Shown: positions 53,708 to 63,066 of the stretch, in pieces
How the letters are laid out: every line of letters begins with the position of its first letter
How positions within the stretch are numbered: position 1 is the stretch's first letter
NCBI RefSeq assembly: GCF_023806565.1
Contig: NZ_JAMTDV010000062.1
Span: forward strand, 1-64,000
Reading direction: 5' to 3'
DNA: 64,000 nt
DNA from: Accumulibacter sp.
Lineage (GTDB): Bacteria; Pseudomonadota; Gammaproteobacteria; Burkholderiales; Rhodocyclaceae
Program-made: the position numbers and the translations under genes
The notes under the pieces: generated by a model
What the model saw: only the letters and a program-made list of their open reading frames with translations
Told to the model about the DNA's origin: nothing
The model's database searches: none

Positions 53708-54704
53708 TGCTTCCTCCGAGAGCAGGTTCCGGTTCCTCGCACGAGAGGAAGCGGTCGATCTTGAGCGCATACTTTCCGCCCTGCTGCCCGTACCGGCATT
53801 CCATCAGCGGCACGTCGTCGACCAGGGCGACGGTCTTTTCCGGGATGTCCAGCGAAATGACGTCGCCTACCTTCATCGTCAGGATCTGGCGGAGGCTGAG
53901 AGTCCGCATCGCCAGTCTCGCCGTGATCTCCACTTCTGCGTCCTTTAGCTGCTTGCGCAACATGATGATCCAGCGGCGGTCGGATGACAGCTGGTCGCTC
54001 TGCATGCCGCTGTAGAGCAGGTCGCGAATCGGTTCGAGCATCGAGTATGGAAAACAGATGTGCATGTCGGCGTTAGAGCCGCTCAATTCGAGCGAGAAAG
54101 TCGTCGCTATGACAATCTCGGATGGCGTCGCGATGTTCGCGAATTGCGAATTCATCTCCGAGCGGACGTACTCGAAATCCATCTCGTACACCGGTTTCCA
54201 CGATCGCGCGTATTCGCTGAAAACCACTCCAAGCAAGCCCTGGATGATGCGCTGTTCAGTCGGAGTGAAATCCCGTCCCTCGACTCGCGTGTGGAAGCGG
54301 CCGTCGCCGCCGAACATGTTGTCGACGACCAGAAACACCAGGCTGGGATCGAAGACGACCAAGGCTGTGCCACGTAACGGCTTGGCCGCAACCAGATTCA
54401 GGTTGGCCGGAACTACCAGGTTGCGGGTGAACTCGCTGTATTTCTGGACGCGGATCGAGCCAACGGCGATTTCGACACTGCGCTGGAGGTAGTTGAACAG
54501 TCCAATGCGCAGGTAGCGGGCAAAACGCTCATTGACCAGATCGAGAGTCGGCATGCGGCCACGAACGATCCGCTCCTGCGTTCCCAGATTGTAGGTACGT
54601 GCGCCTTCGACAGGCTCGTCGGATGGTTCGGGTTCGTCGGCCTCGCCGCTGACGCCCTTGAGCAGAGCGTCGACTTCGTCCTGCGAGAGGAAGTCCGAAC
54701 TCAT
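53700..54704 (-). CDS. fliM: Flagellar switch protein FliM
   Basis: This 334-residue C-ring protein has the N-terminal CheY-P-binding peptide DFLSQDEVDALLKGV at residues 4-18, a middle CheC-like domain (FSLELSGSNADMHICFPYSML near 200) and a C-terminal SpoA domain (GDVISLDIPEKTVALVDDVPL). It receives the CheY-P signal made by the che genes upstream in the window. Confidence 0.97.
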   Translation of the reverse strand: MSSDFLSQDEVDALLKGVSGEADEPEPSDEPVEGARTYNLGTQERIVRGRMPTLDLVNERFARYLRIGLFNYLQRSVEIAVGSIRVQKYSEFTRNLVVPANLNLVAAKPLRGTALVVFDPSLVFLVVDNMFGGDGRFHTRVEGRDFTPTEQRIIQGLLGVVFSEYARSWKPVYEMDFEYVRSEMNSQFANIATPSEIVIATTFSLELSGSNADMHICFPYSMLEPIRDLLYSGMQSDQLSSDRRWIIMLRKQLKDAEVEITARLAMRTLSLRQILTMKVGDVISLDIPEKTVALVDDVPLMECRYGQQGGKYALKIDRFLSCEEPEPALGGSNG

Positions 54705-54710
54705 CGCCGA

Positions 54711-55256
54711 TCACTGGATGATGAACGAAGTAAACAGTACCTCTTTGACCGGCCAGTCGTGCTTCTTGCCTCTGCCGGCGGGGTCAAGTATGCCGTTGAT
54801 CTTGTCCTTGATTTCCTCGGCGAGCTGTTCCTTGCCGCCTGTGGTGACCAGGTCTGAAGCCTTCTTGCTTGATAGCAGCAGGGTCAGGTCGTTGCGCAGC
54901 TTGGGCATGTATACCTTGAGCTGTTCGGCAGTCTGCGCCTCGTCGACCTCGACCGAAACGACCAGTTGCAGGTATTGGTCGCCATGTTCCGGTACGAGGT
55001 TCACGGTGAAGGCGTCGAGCGCAACGTAGACCGGTGGCGCATTCCTGTCGGTCTTCTTGCGTTTGACCGGCTTGGCCTTCTCCACAGCGACTTCATCCTC
55101 GTCGTCGCGATCGGGCGAGTGTTTCAACAGCACGAACGCGGTCACTGCGCCGACGCCAAGAAGCAGCACCAGGGCGGCGATGATGATCAACAACTTCTTG
55201 TTCTTGGCCGGCGCGCCGCCCGCGCCCTCGGCTGCCGGCTTTGTGTCCTTGGCCAT
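54711..55256 (-). CDS. fliL: Flagellar basal-body protein FliL
   Basis: This 181-residue membrane protein has one helix (LLIIIAALVLLLGVGAVTAFV near 22-42), a charged linker and a periplasmic domain (YVALDAFTVNLVP; YLQLVVSVEV; VLFTSFIIQ at the C-terminus). FliL surrounds the stator and supports torque. It sits 6 bases before fliM. Confidence 0.94.
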   Translation of the reverse strand: MAKDTKPAAEGAGGAPAKNKKLLIIIAALVLLLGVGAVTAFVLLKHSPDRDDEDEVAVEKAKPVKRKKTDRNAPPVYVALDAFTVNLVPEHGDQYLQLVVSVEVDEAQTAEQLKVYMPKLRNDLTLLLSSKKASDLVTTGGKEQLAEEIKDKINGILDPAGRGKKHDWPVKEVLFTSFIIQ

Positions 55257-55332
55257 TGCGAAAATCTCTCCCTGGGTCCTGCCGCCTCTGTCGTTCCGGC
55301 TGTCGCGCGCAGCGCCGGCGGCGAGGCGGTCT

Positions 55333-56367
55333 CTACGCGAAAATGTCGATCAATCCATGACCGCAGCGGGTGACGACGGTCTTGCCCGGCAGCGCGCTGG
55401 CGGAATCACCGGCAAGTATAGCGTTATCGGCGGCGACACGGGGCTGGCGCGGTTGTCCCGGTTGATCGCCCGTTTGCCGCTGGAAAGATTCGCTACCCAC
55501 ACTAACCTGGCCGAGGTCGATGCCCGCCAAGGCGAACATTTCGCGCAGGCGCGGCACGGCTGCTTCGATGGTGCCACGCACGTCGGCGCTGGGCGAGACG
55601 AAGTGGGCGTCGGCGCTCTCCTTGTTGACGTTCAGGATGATATCGATCGATCCCAGCTGTGGCGGGTGCAGGCTCAATTGCGCTACCTGTCGGTCGTTTC
55701 CCGCCAACCACAACAGTTTGTGGCCAAATTCGCTGCTCCAGGCGGGGTCGTGCAGTGGCACGTCGAGTTCGCGCGGGGCTTCGCGGCCGGCCACTGCAGC
55801 GTGCGGCGGCGGAGCGTTGAGATGCGCCAGGGTGACTGTAGTCGCGACCGGTTCGCTCTCGCCACGGGCGGCACGTTCGAAGGAACGGGCAGCGAGTTGG
55901 GCAACGGCAAATCTTGCCGCTTCGCCGTCGATGGCGGCGGAGCCGGCCGCCGGTGGCTGCCGGTCGTCGCCAATCGGCAGCTGGCTGCCGGCCACATTGC
56001 CGGCAGCGGTTGTCACGGAGGCTGTCGGCGAGCCATCGATCGCTCCCGTAGTGGTCGGACTGGTCGTCGATCTGGTCGCGACGGGAGCAGCAACTCCCGC
56101 AAGAGCTGGCGAGAAGCCTGGCGTGGCCAGGAGCGCTGGATCGGCTGCCGTCGGGTCGACCTTCGGCGTTACGGTCCCGTCGTCGCGGGCCGCTGTCGCG
56201 TCGCGATCGCGGCTGATTGCGGCGGGGTTCGCCTCGGTGGCCGGCAGGCCGAACAGGATGTTGGCAAAGTCGACACTGTCATCCGGCTGATCGGTGGCCG
56301 TCCTGCCGTTATCGATGTTTGCTCGAACGGGCGTTCCGGTGGACGCGGAAACAATGGCAATGCTCAT
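55333..56367 (-). CDS. fliK: Hook-length control protein FliK
   Basis: This ~344-residue protein has a long Ala/Thr/Pro-rich N-terminal ruler region and a C-terminal substrate-switch domain (VAQLSLHPPQLGSIDIILNV near 232-251; LREMFALAGIDLGQVSV). It measures the hook and triggers the FlhB switch. The start MSIAIVS follows a GAGGGAGA site; an in-frame start 33 bases upstream is less likely. Confidence 0.9.
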   Translation of the reverse strand: MSIAIVSASTGTPVRANIDNGRTATDQPDDSVDFANILFGLPATEANPAAISRDRDATAARDDGTVTPKVDPTAADPALLATPGFSPALAGVAAPVATRSTTSPTTTGAIDGSPTASVTTAAGNVAGSQLPIGDDRQPPAAGSAAIDGEAARFAVAQLAARSFERAARGESEPVATTVTLAHLNAPPPHAAVAGREAPRELDVPLHDPAWSSEFGHKLLWLAGNDRQVAQLSLHPPQLGSIDIILNVNKESADAHFVSPSADVRGTIEAAVPRLREMFALAGIDLGQVSVGSESFQRQTGDQPGQPRQPRVAADNAILAGDSASALPGKTVVTRCGHGLIDIFA

Positions 56368-56427
56368 GATCTCTCCCTCTCCGAAAGCGGCAGCCAACAT
56401 CCAAGCAACAAACGTGCCTCTCCGCTC

Positions 56428-56874
56428 TCACGACTCGTGTGCGTCGTCGCAGCTGCGGGCGGCGAACTCGTCCTGGGTTTTTTGCTCGAGGCGAAATTCG
56501 AGTCGTTCTTCGCTGGCTCGGTGGCGGGCGGAGAGAGTGTCGAAGGCCTGCAGTCGGTTGCGGCGATTTTGCCACTCGGCCTGACCGGCAGCGGTGTCCG
56601 CCTGCTGGCGGCCGACTGCCTGGGTCTGCTGCTCGATCACTTCGTCGAGGCGGTCGAGAAAGTCCTGGTAGTTGCGCCACGCCGGTTGCCCGAGCCCGTC
56701 CTGGGCAGCTTGGCGAAAGCGGGCGCTGTACTCGTCGCGATACTGCAGCAGCATGTCGAGCTTTTGCCGGGCATCGCGTTCCGCCGCCAGCAGGCGAGCC
56801 AGGCTCAGCGTCGCCTCGTCGCTACGGCGGCGCATCAGTTCGAGTACCGTCTGCAGGGCGAAAGGTCTGCTCAC
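56428..56874 (-). CDS. fliJ: Flagellar export chaperone FliJ
   Basis: This 148-residue, long antiparallel coiled-coil protein (RRRSDEATLSLARLLAAERDARQ; QQADTAAGQAEWQNRRNRLQAF) links the FliI ATPase to FlhA and escorts chaperones. GTG at 56874 gives the normal length; the longer upstream extension has no coiled-coil character. It lies 43 bases after fliI. Confidence 0.87.
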   Translation of the reverse strand: MSRPFALQTVLELMRRRSDEATLSLARLLAAERDARQKLDMLLQYRDEYSARFRQAAQDGLGQPAWRNYQDFLDRLDEVIEQQTQAVGRQQADTAAGQAEWQNRRNRLQAFDTLSARHRASEERLEFRLEQKTQDEFAARSCDDAHES

Positions 56875-56917
56875 GACCAATCCGCGGCCCGATCCGAGGA
56901 CGCGCAAAGTGGTTCGG

Positions 56918-58342
56918 TCACGGTTCCGCACCAAACAGGGCGAACAACTCGGTCACACTCTGCGCAAACCCGGCGCGCTGACTCAGGCTCTGCTGCAATA
57001 GTTCCTCGAATCGCGGATAGATCGCGATCGCCTGGTCGAGCTGCGGGTCGGAGCCAGCGGCGTAGGCACCCACGCTGATCAGATCGCGCGATCGCTGATA
57101 GCGCGCGAACAGACTCCTGAACCTCCGGATGTGTTCGAGGTGTGCAGGGTTTACCAAGTTCACCATGGCGCGCGAGATCGACTGTTCGACGTCGATTGCC
57201 GGATAGTGACCGGCGTCGGCCAAGGTTCGCGAGAGCACGATGTGACCGTCGAGGATGGCTCTCGCGGCATCGACTACGGGATCCTGCTGATCGTCACCCT
57301 CCGCCAGTACTGTGTAGAAGCCAGTGATCGAACCACCGCCGTCGGCGCCATTTCCGGCGCGCTCGACAAGCTGCGGTAGTCGCGCGAAAACCGACGGCGG
57401 GTAGCCGCGAGTGACCGGTGGCTCGCCGATCGCGAGAGCGATCTCTCGCTGCGCCATCGCATAGCGGGTCAGCGAGTCCATGATCAGCAGCACATGACGG
57501 CCCTGGTCGCGGAAATACTCGGCGATACAGGTTGCGTAGGCCGCCCCCTGCAGGCGCATCAGAGGGCTTACATCGGCCGGGGCGGCAACGACTACCGAAC
57601 GGTCGAGTCCTTCCTCACCGAGAATCTGCTCGATGAACTCCTTGACTTCGCGACCACGCTCGCCGATCAGGCCGACGACGGTGACGTCGGCTTCGGTATA
57701 GCGCGCCATCATCCCGAGCAGAACGCTCTTGCCCACGCCGGAACCGGCGAACAATCCCATGCGCTGGCCGCGGCCGACGGACAGCAGGGCATTTATGGCT
57801 CGCACTCCGACGTCGAGCGGCTCCTTGATAGGCGCTCGGGACATCGGGTTGACCGGTCGACTCTGCAGCGGCCGCAGGAATTTCGCACGCAACGGGCCGA
57901 GTCGATCGAGCGGTCTGCCGGCGCCGTCGATGATGCGACCAAGCAAGGATTCGCCGACGGGAACGAGTTTGGCGCGATCAATCGAGCGCCGGCGTGCCGG
58001 TGAAGGCAGGCCGACCCGCGGCGGCTGCGCGGGGATATCGAGGGCGACCACGCGGGCCCCGGGCGACAGGCCATAGACATCCTCCGACGGCATCAGGAAG
58101 ATGCGTTCGCCATGGAAGCCGACCACCTCGGCCTCGATCGACGAGCCACCGATGGGAGTGATCCGGCAGGAACTGCCGAGTGGCAACTTGAGTCCCGATG
58201 CTTCCATCACCAGACCGTTGATTCGCGTCAGGTGGCCGCTTGGCAGCAGTGAATTGGCCTGACTGGCGGTTTGCCGACAGCCGTCCAGAAAGTCGCGCCA
58301 AGCGACCAGGTGGCGATTGTCCCGAATCTCGTGCCCGTTCAT
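56918..58342 (-). CDS. fliI: Flagellar export ATPase FliI
   Basis: This 474-residue hexameric ATPase resembles F1-beta and the type III secretion ATPases. Walker A GSGVGKS lies near 175, the Walker B region [20 protein letters not shown] near 262, and [16 protein letters not shown] near 330. It energises unfolding and early export. The ATG at 58342 overlaps the fliH stop. Confidence 0.97.
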   Translation of the reverse strand: MNGHEIRDNRHLVAWRDFLDGCRQTASQANSLLPSGHLTRINGLVMEASGLKLPLGSSCRITPIGGSSIEAEVVGFHGERIFLMPSEDVYGLSPGARVVALDIPAQPPRVGLPSPARRRSIDRAKLVPVGESLLGRIIDGAGRPLDRLGPLRAKFLRPLQSRPVNPMSRAPIKEPLDVGVRAINALLSVGRGQRMGLFAGSGVGKSVLLGMMARYTEADVTVVGLIGERGREVKEFIEQILGEEGLDRSVVVAAPADVSPLMRLQGAAYATCIAEYFRDQGRHVLLIMDSLTRYAMAQREIALAIGEPPVTRGYPPSVFARLPQLVERAGNGADGGGSITGFYTVLAEGDDQQDPVVDAARAILDGHIVLSRTLADAGHYPAIDVEQSISRAMVNLVNPAHLEHIRRFRSLFARYQRSRDLISVGAYAAGSDPQLDQAIAIYPRFEELLQQSLSQRAGFAQSVTELFALFGAEP

Positions 58343-59052
58343 CCCCGCACATCCAGCCATTCCTGGCTCACACCGATGGCCTCGATGACTCGCCGCCAGC
58401 GTGTTTCCACGGTTGCGTCCACTTCGCCAGCGCCCAGTTCGACGCGACAGCCACCAGCGCTGAGTGCGCTGTCATCGATGATTCGCCAATTGGCGTGCGC
58501 CAGCCGCTCGCCGAGATGGCTGCGTACCAGAGCCGCATCTTGCGGATTGACGAAAAGCATGGGCTGTCCGTGGTGGCCGTGCAGCGTGCTGACTGCTTCT
58601 CTGACTACCGGCAGGAGCAGTTCGGGACGCACGCGCAGACTCTGGCGCAAGACCTGATTCGCTATCTCGATTGCCAGGCCCAGCAACTGGTCGGCGACAT
58701 TCTGGTCGATTTCTGCCAGCGCCTGCTGCAGGTTGTCCATCAGTGCCGCAAGGGTCGTCGCTGCATCCTTGGCCGCTGTGCTGCCGGTGGCGTATCCGGC
58801 TGCATAGCCGTCCGCGTATCCGGATGCACGTGCTTCTTCTTCGATACGTTGGACGTCCTCGGCGGTGGGCAGGACTACTGCCGGTTCCGGCGGCGCGGGC
58901 TCGGCCGCGATCGTCGGCGCGAGCGGCGAGAGCGCTTCCACCGCTGGCGGTTCGGAAGGAAGCTGCGCGGCGCGCTGCTCCGTCGCGAAGGCAGCCACCT
59001 CCCAGCGCTGGTAGGCGGTCAATTTCTCCTTCGGGATAAGCCGATCCTTCAT
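58339..59052 (-). CDS. fliH: Flagellar assembly protein FliH
   Basis: This 237-residue stator-like regulator of FliI has an Ala/Pro-rich middle, a [13 protein letters not shown] glycine-repeat segment near 100-115 (a typical FliH GxxxG run), and a C-terminal domain ([19 protein letters not shown]). It tethers FliI to the C ring. It is 8 bases after fliG. Confidence 0.92.
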   Translation of the reverse strand: MKDRLIPKEKLTAYQRWEVAAFATEQRAAQLPSEPPAVEALSPLAPTIAAEPAPPEPAVVLPTAEDVQRIEEEARASGYADGYAAGYATGSTAAKDAATTLAALMDNLQQALAEIDQNVADQLLGLAIEIANQVLRQSLRVRPELLLPVVREAVSTLHGHHGQPMLFVNPQDAALVRSHLGERLAHANWRIIDDSALSAGGCRVELGAGEVDATVETRWRRVIEAIGVSQEWLDVRG

Positions 59053-59060
59053 CGGCGTGC

Positions 59061-60059
59061 TCAGACCATTTGTTCGCCACCCGCACCGCCGAGCACGATC
59101 TGCCCTTCGTCAGCCAGGCGTCGAACGATCTTGAGGATTTCCTTCTGTTCGGCCTCGACTTCCGACAGGCGAACCGGTCCACGCGAATCGAGATCTTCAC
59201 GCAGCATTTCTGCTGCACGCTGCGACATGTTCTTGAAGATTTTCTCGCGCAGCGGTTCGCTCGCTCCCTTCATGGCCAGGATCAGCGATTCCGACTGGAT
59301 TTCGCGCAGCAGCAGCTGAATTGCCCGGTCTTCGAGCTCGAGCAGATTTTCGAAAACGAACATCTCGTCGAGAATCCTCTGCGCCAGATCGGGATCGTAT
59401 TCGCGGATCGAGTCGAGGACCGCGGCTTCATTGGCGCTGCCCATCGAATTGAGCATTTCGGCGACGGCACGCACGCCACCCATGGCCGACTTCTTCATGC
59501 TGGTAGAACCCGAAAGCAGACGGAGCATCACCTCGTTCAGTTCCTTCAACGCCTCCGGCAAAATGCCTTCGAGCGTCGCGATGCGAAGGATCACGTCATT
59601 GCGCAGCCGCTCGGTGAACTGGTTGAGGACCTCGCTGGCATGGTCGTGCGCCAGGTGGACAAGAATCGTGGCAATAATCTGCGGATGTTCATTCTTGATC
59701 AGATCGGCCACCGTCGCGGCATCCATCCATTTCAGGCCTTCGATGCCGTTGGTCTCGCCGGGTTGCAGAATGCGGGAGATCAGGTTGGACGCCTTGTCGT
59801 CACCGAGAGCCTTGGTGAGGACCGAGCGTACGTAGCTGCTGGTGTCTACGCGCACCGCTGCCGACTCTGCAGCCGATTGCTGGAACTCCGCGAGCACCTC
59901 ATCGACACGCGTGCGCGGCACCGATGTCAGTCCGGCCATGGCATGTCCAAGCCTCTGCACATCCTTCGGTCCGAGATGCTTGAGCACTTCGGCGGCATGA
60001 TCCTCGCCGAGAGCGATCAACAGAATCGCACTTTTCTCCACACCGACTTCAGCTGGCAT
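59061..60059 (-). CDS. fliG: Flagellar switch protein FliG
   Basis: This 332-residue rotor protein has an N-terminal domain binding FliF (KSAILLIALGEDHAAEVLKHL), a middle EHPQIIATILVHL motif near 124, and a C-terminal torque helix (ENLLELEDRAIQLLLREIQSE near 253-273) with the charged residues that face the stator. The start overlaps the fliF stop by 11 bases. Confidence 0.97.
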   Translation of the reverse strand: MPAEVGVEKSAILLIALGEDHAAEVLKHLGPKDVQRLGHAMAGLTSVPRTRVDEVLAEFQQSAAESAAVRVDTSSYVRSVLTKALGDDKASNLISRILQPGETNGIEGLKWMDAATVADLIKNEHPQIIATILVHLAHDHASEVLNQFTERLRNDVILRIATLEGILPEALKELNEVMLRLLSGSTSMKKSAMGGVRAVAEMLNSMGSANEAAVLDSIREYDPDLAQRILDEMFVFENLLELEDRAIQLLLREIQSESLILAMKGASEPLREKIFKNMSQRAAEMLREDLDSRGPVRLSEVEAEQKEILKIVRRLADEGQIVLGGAGGEQMV

Positions 60060-61779
60060 TGGCGCCGATCCATTCCTTGATGATGCTGGCTACGAGCTGC
60101 GGGTCCTGCTGCGCCAGTTCGCGCGCTTCGGCGAGCCGCTTTTCGAGCAATTCGGCGGCGGTCGGAACGTGCTCGTGAGCAGCCCCCGCCTCTTCCTCAT
60201 CCGCCAGCACGTCGATGTTGCTGCCCACGCTGGCAGTGCTTCCCGGCGGGCCTTGAAGCATGGTCTTGAGCAATGGTCGCACGACAGCGAGCAGCAGGTA
60301 GGCGATGATACCGGCAATCGCACCGTACTTGACGAGGTCCTTGAGCAGCGCGAGTATTTCGGGGTCGCGCCAGGCCGGCAGGACTTCTTCCTTCTCACTC
60401 GCAGTGAACGACGCAGTGGCCACCGACAGCGTATCGCCTCGCTCCTTGCTGAAGCCCATCGCCTCCTTGACGAGATCGCTGATCTGCTTCAGTTCGGCGT
60501 CCGGCAGCGGTTTGCTGACTGCCTTTCCGTCCTTGCCGATTTCCTTGCGCTGATTGACGACGACCGCACCCGAGAGGCGTTTGATGGTACCCACAGACTG
60601 CTTGACATGGCGGATCGTCTTGTCCACCTCGTAGTTGATCGTCGAGTTCTTGCTGGTGCTGATCGGCTGCCCGACACTGGCGATCGGTGCCTGCACGCCT
60701 GCGGCGTTGATCTGTCCCGGCACGGGGCGGGCGCCGCTGGTCGCGGCGGCAGGCGCCGGAGGCTGGGTCACTGGCGCGCTGGCCGGCGCGGGAGGCTGGT
60801 TGCTGAGTGCGCCGGGAATGCCCTGCGCATTCGGGTTGGTGGTCGCGGACTCGCTGATCTGCTGACTGCGAATGCTGACGTCCGGTGGTGCCGCGTTGGG
60901 TCGATGCGTTTCGGCAGTCTGTTCGGCTTCGGAGAAGTCGATGTCGGCGGCGATCTGCACGCGCGCGTTGCCCACGCCTACGATCGGCGTCACGATGTCC
61001 TCGACCCGCTTGATGATGCTCGCCTCGACTTCCTGGACGTACTTGACCTGCGTCGGGTCCAGGCCGGCTTCGAGCAGGCGGCTCTTCATCTGCGACAGCA
61101 GGGTGCCGCTCTGGTCGAGCACGGTGACGCTGGACGCTGCCAGTTGTGGCACGCTGGCGGCGACCAGATTCTGGATTCCGGCGATCTGGGCGGCGTCGAG
61201 CGATCGTCCGGGATAGACGTTGAGCATCACTGACGCCGACGGCCTGAGCTCCTCCCGCATGAAGACGCTTGGCTTCGGAATTGCCAGGTGAACGCGCGCA
61301 GCCTGCACCGCCGCGATCGACTGGATAGTGCGCGACAATTCCCCTTCGAGACCGCGTTGGTAATTGACCTGTTCAGCAAACTGGCTGATGCCGAACTTCT
61401 GGCTTTCCATCAATTCGAAACCGACGGCGCCGCCGCGCGGCAGTCCCTGTGCCGCGAGGCGCAACCGGACATCATGTACCCGGCTGGCGGGAACCAGAAT
61501 GGCGCTGCCGGAGTCACTGAACTTGAACGGGACATTCATCTGTTCGAGTGCGGCGATGATTGCACCGCCGTCGCGCTCGCCGATGTTCGAAAACAGGATC
61601 CTGAACTCGCTTTGCCGGAACAGCATTGCCGCCGTGACGAGGAGGGCGATCACGGCTGCGACCGACACCATGAGCACCACCTTTTGCTGGTTGTTCAGAC
61701 GTGCCAAAGCTTCGCGCGCGCGATCCAGTGGACTATCCGTGCCAGCAGTGGGGGTGCTTTCGGTTTCGGCTGTCGCCAT
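60049..61779 (-). CDS. fliF: MS-ring protein FliF
   Basis: This 576-residue protein forms the basal-body MS ring. It has two membrane helices (VVLMVSVAAVIALLVTAAMLF near 34-54; AIAGIIAYLLLAVVRPLL near 485-502), ring-building motifs (SAILVPASRVHDVRLRLAAQGLP near 103-125) and an Ala/Pro-rich insertion near 300-370. The C-terminus binds FliG. The ATG at 61779 is ~75 bases from the predicted sigma-54 transcription start. No fliE lies between fliF and the two-component genes. Confidence 0.96.
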   Translation of the reverse strand: MATAETESTPTAGTDSPLDRAREALARLNNQQKVVLMVSVAAVIALLVTAAMLFRQSEFRILFSNIGERDGGAIIAALEQMNVPFKFSDSGSAILVPASRVHDVRLRLAAQGLPRGGAVGFELMESQKFGISQFAEQVNYQRGLEGELSRTIQSIAAVQAARVHLAIPKPSVFMREELRPSASVMLNVYPGRSLDAAQIAGIQNLVAASVPQLAASSVTVLDQSGTLLSQMKSRLLEAGLDPTQVKYVQEVEASIIKRVEDIVTPIVGVGNARVQIAADIDFSEAEQTAETHRPNAAPPDVSIRSQQISESATTNPNAQGIPGALSNQPPAPASAPVTQPPAPAAATSGARPVPGQINAAGVQAPIASVGQPISTSKNSTINYEVDKTIRHVKQSVGTIKRLSGAVVVNQRKEIGKDGKAVSKPLPDAELKQISDLVKEAMGFSKERGDTLSVATASFTASEKEEVLPAWRDPEILALLKDLVKYGAIAGIIAYLLLAVVRPLLKTMLQGPPGSTASVGSNIDVLADEEEAGAAHEHVPTAAELLEKRLAEARELAQQDPQLVASIIKEWIGANAS

Positions 61780-61788
61780 CCTGTGATT

Positions 61789-61804
61789 TGGTGATGAGCC
61801 TGCA
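61789..61804 (+). promoter_or_regulatory. Weak sigma-54-like site upstream of fleS
   Basis: TGGTGATGAGCCTGCA has correct GG/GC spacing and TGCA at -12, but TGGT rather than TGGC at -24. It would start transcription ~70 bases before fleS. This is a low-certainty match. Confidence 0.33.
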
Positions 61805-61864
61805 ATCGAGCAGGCAAAGAGAGCGAAAAAGGATTGATAATTCTCCCTTATTGTAGCTGTTAAT

Positions 61865-61880
61865 TGCATGGGACCTGCCA
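61865..61880 (-). promoter_or_regulatory. Sigma-54 promoter for the fliF operon
   Basis: On the minus strand TGGCAGGTCCCATGCA has -24 TGGCA and -12 TGCA with correct spacing, ~85-100 bases upstream of fliF. It sits immediately before the fleS start codon on the other strand, so transcription of the two units may interfere. Confidence 0.58.
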
Positions 61881-61884
61881 TCGG

Positions 61885-63057
61885 ATGAATGAGGCGGTAG
61901 ACGCGCCGGGTCGGGAAACGCAGGAACTGCAACGTGCTTTCGACCTGTTCAACCAGGTTTCACGGGCACTGACCCTGGCCTACCAGGAATTGCAGGGACG
62001 CGTCGAATCATTGACGGCCGAGCTGGCAGTGGCCAATGGCGAACTGCGTCGCCAATACGAGGCAAAGGAGGCGCTTTCGGAGCGCCTGTCGCTGTTGCTC
62101 AACGCCTTGCCGGCAGGGGTGGTGGTGCTCGACAGCTCGGCCTGTGTCAGCGAGGCCAATCCTGCCGCGCTGCAGCTGTTCGGTCCGGCGGTGGTCGGTG
62201 CCGTCTGGCCGCTGCTGGTACAGACAAGATTGGTGGCGACCGACGCGCCGGGTGAATGGCAATTCGCAGACCGGCGCCTGTCGATCGTCGAAAGTCCGCT
62301 TGATTCGGCTGGTGGACGGATTCTGCTGATTCACGATGTCACCGCGGCGCACGGCCTGAAGGTCGAGCTCGAACGCAAGCAGCGCCTGGCAGCGATGGGC
62401 GAGATGGCGGCGGCGCTGGCGCACCAGTTGCGAACTCCACTGGCGACGGCGTTGCTGTACAGTGCCAACCTCGGTCGAGCCGATCTCGCCGAAGCGGCTC
62501 GCGCCCGCTTTGCGGAAAAAACCATGGCGCAGTTGCAGCGCCTCGAACGCTTGATCCAGGAGGTGCTGCTCTTTGCACGCGGCGAGAGCATTGGTCGTGA
62601 CGTGATTCCCGTCGGCCAGTTGCTTGGCGACGCAGCGCAAACCGTGCAGCCCTTGTTTCTGGAGAAGAACGTCGCTTTTCGGGTAGACTGCCGAGTTGGC
62701 GAGATGGCCGTTACCGGCAGTCGCAAAGCCTTGGCGGGGGCATTGGTGAATCTGCTCGAGAATGCCCTGCAGGCCTGTGTCGCCGGCGGGCAGGTGATGC
62801 TCGAGGCCACCCACGTTGACGCGCAACTGTGCATCAGCGTACGCGATACCGGTGCCGGAATTGCACCGGAGGTGCGGCCGCGCGTCTTCGAGCCTTTCTT
62901 CACGACGCGCGGGCACGGAACCGGACTCGGTCTGGCGATCGCGCTTGGCGTGGCGCGGGCGCACGGAGGCACGATCAAGGTCAATTCGATCGCCGGCGAG
63001 GGATCGGAATTCATCGTTCTGCTGCCTGGCGATGCGGCGGCAGACCGAGCGGACTGA
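61885..63057 (+). CDS. fleS: Flagellar sensor histidine kinase FleS
   Basis: This 390-residue cytosolic kinase has an N-terminal coiled coil, a PAS-like domain (~75-165), and a HisKA domain with phospho-acceptor H180 (AAALAHQLRTPLA). The ATP-binding domain shows N box LVNLLENALQ, DTGAGIAPEV and GTGLGLAIALG. With FleR it controls sigma-54-dependent flagellar genes in polar flagellates. No membrane segment is seen. The ATG at 61885 is chosen over an upstream TTG. Confidence 0.87.
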   Translation: MNEAVDAPGRETQELQRAFDLFNQVSRALTLAYQELQGRVESLTAELAVANGELRRQYEAKEALSERLSLLLNALPAGVVVLDSSACVSEANPAALQLFGPAVVGAVWPLLVQTRLVATDAPGEWQFADRRLSIVESPLDSAGGRILLIHDVTAAHGLKVELERKQRLAAMGEMAAALAHQLRTPLATALLYSANLGRADLAEAARARFAEKTMAQLQRLERLIQEVLLFARGESIGRDVIPVGQLLGDAAQTVQPLFLEKNVAFRVDCRVGEMAVTGSRKALAGALVNLLENALQACVAGGQVMLEATHVDAQLCISVRDTGAGIAPEVRPRVFEPFFTTRGHGTGLGLAIALGVARAHGGTIKVNSIAGEGSEFIVLLPGDAAADRAD

Positions 63058-63066
63058 ACGAAGGCG

